From: Woodsholea maritima DSM 17123
GTDB taxonomy: Bacteria > Pseudomonadota > Alphaproteobacteria > Caulobacterales > Maricaulaceae
Reading direction: 5' to 3'
DNA length: 64,000 nucleotides
NCBI RefSeq assembly: GCF_000382325.1
Contig: NZ_KB908058.1
Location: 124,001-188,000, forward strand
Both the position numbers and the translations under genes were made by a program. Shown here one piece after another: positions 59,506-64,000 of this stretch; position 1 is the stretch's first letter; every line of letters starts with the position of its first letter. The notes beneath the pieces were generated by a model. The model had not been told where the DNA came from, ran no database searches, and saw nothing but the letters and a program-made list of their open reading frames with translations.

Positions 59506-60315
59506 TTAGTTGCCGCTGGGGCGCCAAACCCCGTCGGTCCCTTGGCACATATAGGTTTGACGCCCAGCCCCTGCGCTCATCATCCGGCAATTACCCGTAT
59601 TGGCGGGCTGGCTGCTGGAGGTGGAATAGGTGCGCGTCTGGCGGTTTGATGAGCCGGGTGCGCCGGCTAATTCTTCTGAATTATACCGCTCATAACCCGA
59701 TGAAGACTGGGTTTGGCTCTCATAAGCGTCATAGCCGGAATTATAACCACTAGTGTTGTCATACTGAGTGTTATAACCGGAGTTGTATCCGCCATTATTA
59801 TAGCTGGAGGTGGAGTTGTAGCGGTATTGCTCGCAATCGCCGCCCCCGGCGATGGCGGCGCCCGCCAAGGCCCCTACGGCCCCACCGGCCAGAACGGCAC
59901 CATCATTGCCGTCTTCCTTCCAGCGGCGATCGTCATGGTGACGACGGCGGTGGTGACGGTCGCGGCGATCATAACGATCATAACGATCATAACGATCGCG
60001 GCGGTCGTAACGGTCATAGCGATCACGACGGTCATGGCGATCATAGTCACGATGGCGATCACGACGACGATCATAGCGCTCACGGTCGCGATCTTGTTGG
60101 TCATCATGGATTTCCGCACCGACGACCGCACCCAGCAAGCCCCCGATCAAAGCCCCGGCGACCTGACGGCCCTGTTGCTGTTCGATGCATTGCTCATAGG
60201 TCATAGGCTGGCTGGAGCGTGAATTATAGCTTTGGGCCTGGCTGGCGCTGACCGCCATTGGGGTAAGGATCGTTGCGCTGACCAAGCTCGCGATGATTGC
60301 AAAACGCTTATTCAT
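59506..60315 (-). CDS. Exported glycine-zipper protein with Arg/Asp/Tyr-rich repeat
   Basis: 269 residues from ATG 60315, after GAGGAG. A signal peptide covers about 1-28. A first glycine zipper (QVAGALIGGLLGAVVGAEI, about 51-69) and a second (AVLAGGAVGALAGAAIAGGG, about 142-161) flank about 65 residues of RDRYDRYDRRD-type repeat. A Tyr/Asn/Ser-rich stretch follows (YNSGYNTQYDN), and the protein ends with CRMMSAG and MCQGTDGVWRPSG. Glycine-zipper 2TM proteins often sit in the outer membrane (Rickettsia 17-kDa antigen). DNA for the repeat has tandem 9-mers at 59966-59992. It is a likely paralog of the next gene. Confidence 0.75.
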   Translation of the reverse strand: MNKRFAIIASLVSATILTPMAVSASQAQSYNSRSSQPMTYEQCIEQQQGRQVAGALIGGLLGAVVGAEIHDDQQDRDRERYDRRRDRHRDYDRHDRRDRYDRYDRRDRYDRYDRYDRRDRHHRRRHHDDRRWKEDGNDGAVLAGGAVGALAGAAIAGGGDCEQYRYNSTSSYNNGGYNSGYNTQYDNTSGYNSGYDAYESQTQSSSGYERYNSEELAGAPGSSNRQTRTYSTSSSQPANTGNCRMMSAGAGRQTYMCQGTDGVWRPSGN

Positions 60316-60408
60316 TGTCATCTCCTCTCCCTATGCGCCTTGGGCGCTGTGGGCGATGTCTCTTGATGTTGATCAGATCTTAACGCGCCAAAGCTGAGCC
60401 TAAAATGA

Positions 60409-60440
60409 ACAAAGCCCGCCATCATTGTGGCGGGCTTTGT
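60409..60440 (-). terminator. Terminator after the second glycine-zipper gene
   Basis: AAAGCCCGCC (60411-60420) pairs with GGCGGGCTTT (60429-60438) around an 8-nt loop. On the minus strand it is followed by GTTCATTTT. The A/T ends make it usable in both directions. Confidence 0.8.
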
Positions 60441-60461
60441 CTTAATTACAAGGTGCTGAAT

Positions 60462-61526
60462 TTATTGACGGCTAGCAACTTCCCAGCGGCCATATCGGTT
60501 CTGACACATGCGAACATCGTCATAAACCACTTCGCCATTGGGCAGGAAAATCTCGGCATTACCCCGCCGGCACCGACGGTTTTGACCGTAGTAATCGCCC
60601 GCATAGACAACGCCGCGAACGCCTGAATACGGGTTTTCCCAATAATAAGGCTGGTTATTGGTGAAGGCGTGATAGCTGGCATAGTGATATTGCCCGCGGT
60701 CACAATCAGACAGGCTTGCCCCGATGCCGGCCCCGACCAAAGTGCCGAACAAGGCTGCATCATTGCTATCGCCTGCGGCTCCCCCCAGAATTGCGCCGAG
60801 CAAAGCGCCGACCAGCACATCTTCACCATCGCTACGACACGCATTGGCGTAATAATGATAGCGGTGATTGTTATAATGGCGGTCGTAATAGCGACGGTGA
60901 TAGCGCCAGCTCTGACGGTCATGACGGCGATAATGGGGGTGGTCATAATAGCGCGGGCGATGGTGACGACGCGCATGGTGATCACGGCGATCATAACGGC
61001 GCGCATCACGCCGGGCGTCATGGCGTGCATCGCGGCGTGCGTTTTCGCGGCGGCGTTCTTGACGGTATTCGCGGCGATATTCGCGACGGTCGTCGCGGCG
61101 CGCATCGCGGCGGGCATCTCTTCGATTATCACGATGGCGCGCGCGATCATGATCGCGATGACCCCGGCGATCAATGTCTTGACGGTTCCAATCGCTATCG
61201 CGGCGGCTGCGGTGATCGCTTCTATCGCCCCGATCACGACGATGCTCGCCGCGGCTGCGGTGATGATCGCCCCGGTCCCCGCGATCCCCGCGGGCATGAT
61301 CGCGCCGTCCATCCCGGTCCCCGCGATGTTCGCGTCGGTGTTCTCTGCGCGCGCGGCGCTCTTCAGAGGTCGGGGGTTGTAAATTCTCGGTGAGAGCGAC
61401 AGAGCCGCTCAGTGCGCTCGTGCTTACAAGAATTGTGGGCTCAGCGGCATTGGCGGGCATGCTCGTGAACAGGCCCAGCGCGCTCACCCCTATAAGGGTG
61501 GCAAGAATAGGGTTCAGACTGGCCAT
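60462..61526 (-). CDS. Exported glycine-zipper protein with long Arg/His/Asp-rich repeat
   Basis: 354 residues from ATG 61526, after AAAGGAG; a longer frame to 61616 is not needed. The signal peptide ends near PANAAE. Residues 55-230 are very rich in Arg, Asp, His and later Tyr (RRDHARGDRGDRGDHH; ARRDARRDDRREYRREY), a highly charged region. A double glycine zipper (VLVGALLGAILGGAAG and ALFGTLVGAGIGASL, about 238-270) and a C-terminal Cys-containing domain ending MCQNRYGRWEV follow. The same plan and ending as the gene downstream indicate a tandem pair of paralogs. Binding to acidic polymers such as LPS or nucleic acid is conceivable but untested. Confidence 0.75.
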   Translation of the reverse strand: MASLNPILATLIGVSALGLFTSMPANAAEPTILVSTSALSGSVALTENLQPPTSEERRARREHRREHRGDRDGRRDHARGDRGDRGDHHRSRGEHRRDRGDRSDHRSRRDSDWNRQDIDRRGHRDHDRARHRDNRRDARRDARRDDRREYRREYRQERRRENARRDARHDARRDARRYDRRDHHARRHHRPRYYDHPHYRRHDRQSWRYHRRYYDRHYNNHRYHYYANACRSDGEDVLVGALLGAILGGAAGDSNDAALFGTLVGAGIGASLSDCDRGQYHYASYHAFTNNQPYYWENPYSGVRGVVYAGDYYGQNRRCRRGNAEIFLPNGEVVYDDVRMCQNRYGRWEVASRQ

Positions 61527-61751
61527 GTGCATCTCCTTTGTTAAGGTCTTTTCGGCCAATGGCCCGCAAAGAAGAAGGGGCCTAATTGCGCTCAACACGG
61601 ATGGGGGAGGGCCCAATCAGCGCCAGAGCTTAACCTTACTTTAAGAAGCGCTGTCTGAGTGCCAGATGAACAACATAGTCATATCCGTTCAGTACGGGTA
61701 AGAGTGAACGCGACAATTGACTTTTCGGTTCACTCATCACTTTGTGGCTTC

Positions 61752-63005
61752 ATGAAAAAAAGACGAAACGCCCCTAAACGCCCCGAGATTGAAATGACCT
61801 TACAGGCCAAGGCCCTGGGCGCGCGCGCCGATAGCGTGTGCGAAGGCCCGGTTTATGTGCCAGGCTTGTTGCCGGGTGAAAGGGCGCGGGTCAGTGTGAC
61901 GGGTGATCGGGGCCGGGTGATTGAACGCCTGAGTGATGCGCCCGAGCGGGTTGCGCCCTTCTGCCCGGTGGCGCAGCGGTGTGGGGGCTGTGCCCTGCAG
62001 CATTTTGAAAAGTCCGCTTATCAGGCCTGGAAGCGTAATTTGGTGGTGGAAGCTCTGGCGCGCGAGGGTCTCGATGTTGAGATTGCGCCCTTGGTCGAAG
62101 CCTGGGGGCAGGGCCGTCGGCGCGCCCGCCTGCATGCCAAGCGGGTCGGAAAGCGCGTGATCTTTGGCTATGGCGAACGTGCCGCGCATAGCGTGGTCGA
62201 TGTCGAGGCTTGTCCCGTCGCGCATCCTTTGATCAGTGAGAATATTGCGGCCCTGCGCGCATTGGCCGAGCAGATCACACCGGATAAAACCACGCTTGAT
62301 TTTGCACTGACCGCCAGTGATGCCGGGCTCGATGTCGGTATTGAAGGTCTTAAAGCCATCGGTTTGAATGAGCGTGAAGCGGCTGGCGACTTTGCCCATC
62401 GTCATAATTGGGCGCGGGTGAGTTTAAACGGTGAAGTTGCGGTGGAGCGTGCCCGGCCCACCATCGCTTTTGGGGCGGCGAAAACCGTACCGCCGGCGGG
62501 CAGTTTCCTGCAGGCCACCGATGCGGGTGAGGATTATCTGACCGGGCGCGCGATGGCCGCCGCGAAAGGCGCGAAGGCGATCTTGGACCTTTATGCCGGT
62601 TCAGGCGCGTTCGGGCTGCGTTTGGCGCAATTGGCACCGGTACAGGGTGTTGAGGGCGAGGCAGGCCCCCTCCAAGCCATGCGTGATAGCGCCGATCATA
62701 CGCCGGGCCTTAAACCCGTCACGACTTTGGTACGCGATTTGGCACGCGAGCCTTTGACGATTAATGAGCTCAAAGACTTTGACTGTGTGGTCATTGACCC
62801 GCCGCGCAGTGGCGCGCGTGCACAATGTGAAAACCTGGCGGGCAGTGATTGCGCCACGATTATCTCTGTTTCGTGCAACCCCGCCACCTTTGCACGCGAT
62901 GGCGCGATTTTGCTGGCGGGCGGGTACCGCATGGGGCCTGTCACCCCGGTCGATCAATTTGCCTGGACCGGTCATGTCGAGGTGATCGCAGAGTTCTCAA
63001 AATAA
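61752..63005 (+). CDS. TrmA/RumA-family RNA (uracil-5) methyltransferase
   Basis: 417 residues from ATG 61752; the start is uncertain because no good ribosome-binding site is seen, and ATG 61794 is possible. A short N-terminal TRAM-like part is followed by the 4Fe-4S cysteine cluster FCPVAQRCGGCALQH (about 74-88) with the fourth cysteine in EACPV. The SAM motif is LDLYAGSGAFGLRLA. DPPRSGA and the catalytic Cys in VSCNPATFARD are complete. It makes m5U in 23S rRNA (RlmC/RlmD type). It ends the xseB-ispA-dxs-tlyA series. Confidence 0.9.
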   Translation: MKKRRNAPKRPEIEMTLQAKALGARADSVCEGPVYVPGLLPGERARVSVTGDRGRVIERLSDAPERVAPFCPVAQRCGGCALQHFEKSAYQAWKRNLVVEALAREGLDVEIAPLVEAWGQGRRRARLHAKRVGKRVIFGYGERAAHSVVDVEACPVAHPLISENIAALRALAEQITPDKTTLDFALTASDAGLDVGIEGLKAIGLNEREAAGDFAHRHNWARVSLNGEVAVERARPTIAFGAAKTVPPAGSFLQATDAGEDYLTGRAMAAAKGAKAILDLYAGSGAFGLRLAQLAPVQGVEGEAGPLQAMRDSADHTPGLKPVTTLVRDLAREPLTINELKDFDCVVIDPPRSGARAQCENLAGSDCATIISVSCNPATFARDGAILLAGGYRMGPVTPVDQFAWTGHVEVIAEFSK

Positions 63006-63106
63006 GATCATCGTTAAGCTTAATTCAATTTAAGGTTGTGCTGCGGTTGTAAATCTGCCATTGAACGCGCGGGGGTGCTTGTTTTCACGATGTGAAAGGA
63101 AGCATT

Positions 63107-64000
63107 ATGAAAAGCTTAGATCACGTAGCTCATCAAAACCTTTTAAATGAGCCCACCCACCATAAATCCAATACCAAAGCCGCTTTGATGCGCCACCAAG
63201 AGAATTTGGTGGAGCGCTATTTGCCAGGTGTTGAAGTTATCGGTGCGGGCTATAATCCTTTTGGCGTTTATGCCTCAACCGATAGTGTAACGGTTCAATT
63301 GTTTGACTGGCAGTCAGCACCGAGTGAACCTGTCATCTTTAACCCTGATTATATTGCGCCAAAAGCTGTTAGCGTTCAGCAGAATGACGAAGCGCGCTAT
63401 ACCAATGTTTCTGGGAAAACAATCAACACCTTTCAAAAGAATTTCAGCCTAAAGGTCACCGTTGCGGGCTCGTACAATTTATTTTCGGGCTCTGTATCAA
63501 ATGAATTTTCATCTTCTGAAACGCGCAATGCGGAAAACGAGTTTTCTCGTATTCAGCAATCTATTCGCGTATGGTCTTTGCGCTTGGCCTATACGGACTC
63601 GTTGCGGGAGTATTTGAAGGCAGATGTGCGTGACTATATTGATTCCATTCAATCGGACGCGCAGATTGAAATTCTGTTCGACCGTTATGGTAGTCACTTC
63701 TTAACCGGTGTTGTCATGGGTGGGGCCGCGATCATGGCCTCATCGACCAACAAGGTCCAAGTCGACCATACCTATGAGAATGAGACGATTGCCAAGGCCA
63801 GTTATGAAGCCTTAACCGGGCAGATCAGCGCGGAAACCGCCGCGAAATATCGCCAATCCATGTCCAGCTTCTCACAAAACTCTGACATTCATAAGATCGT
63901 CGTGGGCGGCGATGGTGTCGCTGGGGCCAAGGTCTATAGCGGTGACAAGGCTGATTTTGACGCCTGGGCTGATACCGTGGGCACATCACCGGATTTTGTA
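63107..64000 (+). CDS. MACPF (perforin-like) domain protein, cut by the window's right edge
   Basis: An ATG at 63107 follows AAAGGAAG at good spacing and opens a frame that runs to the end (298 codons seen). The diagnostic signature of the membrane-attack-complex/perforin family, Y/W-G-S/T-H-F/Y-x6-G-G, is matched exactly: Tyr194-Gly-Ser-His197-Phe, then LTGVVM and Gly205-Gly206. Upstream, FSLKVTVAGSYNLFSGSVSNEF resembles the strand region before transmembrane hairpin 1. I see no N-terminal signal peptide. MACPF proteins form ring pores in membranes, although several bacterial ones are adhesins or lack lysis. The first half uses more AT-rich codons than its neighbours. The C-terminal domains are not visible. 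Confidence 0.8.
   Translation, partial: MKSLDHVAHQNLLNEPTHHKSNTKAALMRHQENLVERYLPGVEVIGAGYNPFGVYASTDSVTVQLFDWQSAPSEPVIFNPDYIAPKAVSVQQNDEARYTNVSGKTINTFQKNFSLKVTVAGSYNLFSGSVSNEFSSSETRNAENEFSRIQQSIRVWSLRLAYTDSLREYLKADVRDYIDSIQSDAQIEILFDRYGSHFLTGVVMGGAAIMASSTNKVQVDHTYENETIAKASYEALTGQISAETAAKYRQSMSSFSQNSDIHKIVVGGDGVAGAKVYSGDKADFDAWADTVGTSPDFV

Noticed and set aside
59713-61393. Long antisense frames opposite the two glycine-zipper genes, rich in Ile, Val, Thr and Met
   Set aside because: The odd composition comes from reading Arg/Asp/His-rich codons backwards. The minus-strand genes have signal peptides, ribosome-binding sites, glycine zippers and a terminator, so the antisense frames are shadows.
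1-64000. tRNA, rRNA, tmRNA or riboswitch genes
   Set aside because: Reading both strands I saw no T-arm and acceptor pattern or known leader motif I could support. Small RNAs in the gaps cannot be excluded by eye.

Overview
The window looks like a chromosomal segment of an alphaproteobacterium, probably a marine stalked or prosthecate type (Maricaulales, Hyphomonadales or a neighbouring order). This placement is inferred from gene content and order: lgt-midA beside ubiK-ybjN-proC, folB-uvrC-pgsA, a TIGR02301 gene beside a Nudix gene, an alphaproteobacterial GrlR-like protein, and xseB-ispA-dxs-tlyA. It is not proven by a marker gene. The DNA is moderately GC-rich. I saw no rRNA, tRNA, CRISPR array, insertion sequence or prophage.

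Layout. 1-12.8 kb: the end of a GT9 glycosyltransferase, dihydroorotase, an XRE regulator, a BLUF-type protein lacking key photocycle residues, a TIGR02301/Nudix pair, an SRAP protein, a membrane protein built like a hybrid histidine kinase without its phospho-His, patatin with 3-hydroxybutyrate dehydrogenase, YaaA, a D-2-hydroxyacid dehydrogenase, a GrlR-like protein and Sua5. 13-25 kb: YceI/cytochrome b561, acyl-CoA dehydrogenase, an M14 carboxypeptidase, an S10 peptidase, RlmJ, an MFS pump, a protein that reads as a degenerate GGDEF-EAL, and YchF. 25-31.5 kb is housekeeping: pth, rplY, prs, midA, lgt, ubiK, ybjN, proC. 32-39.4 kb: an EnvZ/OmpR-like pair, a globin-coupled soluble chemoreceptor, pgsA-uvrC-folB and a FolM-like reductase. 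40-52 kb is more accessory: a thioredoxin-like protein, a Cys-less QueD, a CaCA exchanger preceded by a 26-residue membrane peptide, Nudix, a LysE/MocR divergent pair, several unknown secreted or membrane proteins, signal peptidase I, an M15 peptidase and an SDR. 52.5-63 kb: a histidine phosphatase, then the isoprenoid/RNA-modification cluster xseB-csaA-ispA-dxs-tlyA-(TrmA/RumA). It is interrupted twice by genes on the opposite strand: two lipoproteins with a 55-residue protein, and two Arg/Asp/Tyr-rich glycine-zipper proteins. The right edge cuts a gene carrying a MACPF (perforin-like) signature.

Five intergenic clusters (about 12.8-13.4, 17.8-18.0, 20.6-21.2, 31.5-32.0 and 39.4-40.1 kb) hold mosaic repeats made of 19-nt hairpin units: a 7-bp stem around a 5-nt loop that is usually CTTGA. 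The stem sequence differs between unit classes but stays self-complementary. Pairs of units sit at the two ends of 74-131 bp composite elements that can be drawn as four-way junctions with no or almost no unpaired bases at the junction. Four of the five clusters lie between convergent genes.

The most noteworthy items are the MACPF gene, the hairpin-mosaic repeats, and three signalling proteins that keep their fold pattern but lack catalytic residues (BLUF, histidine kinase, GGDEF-EAL).
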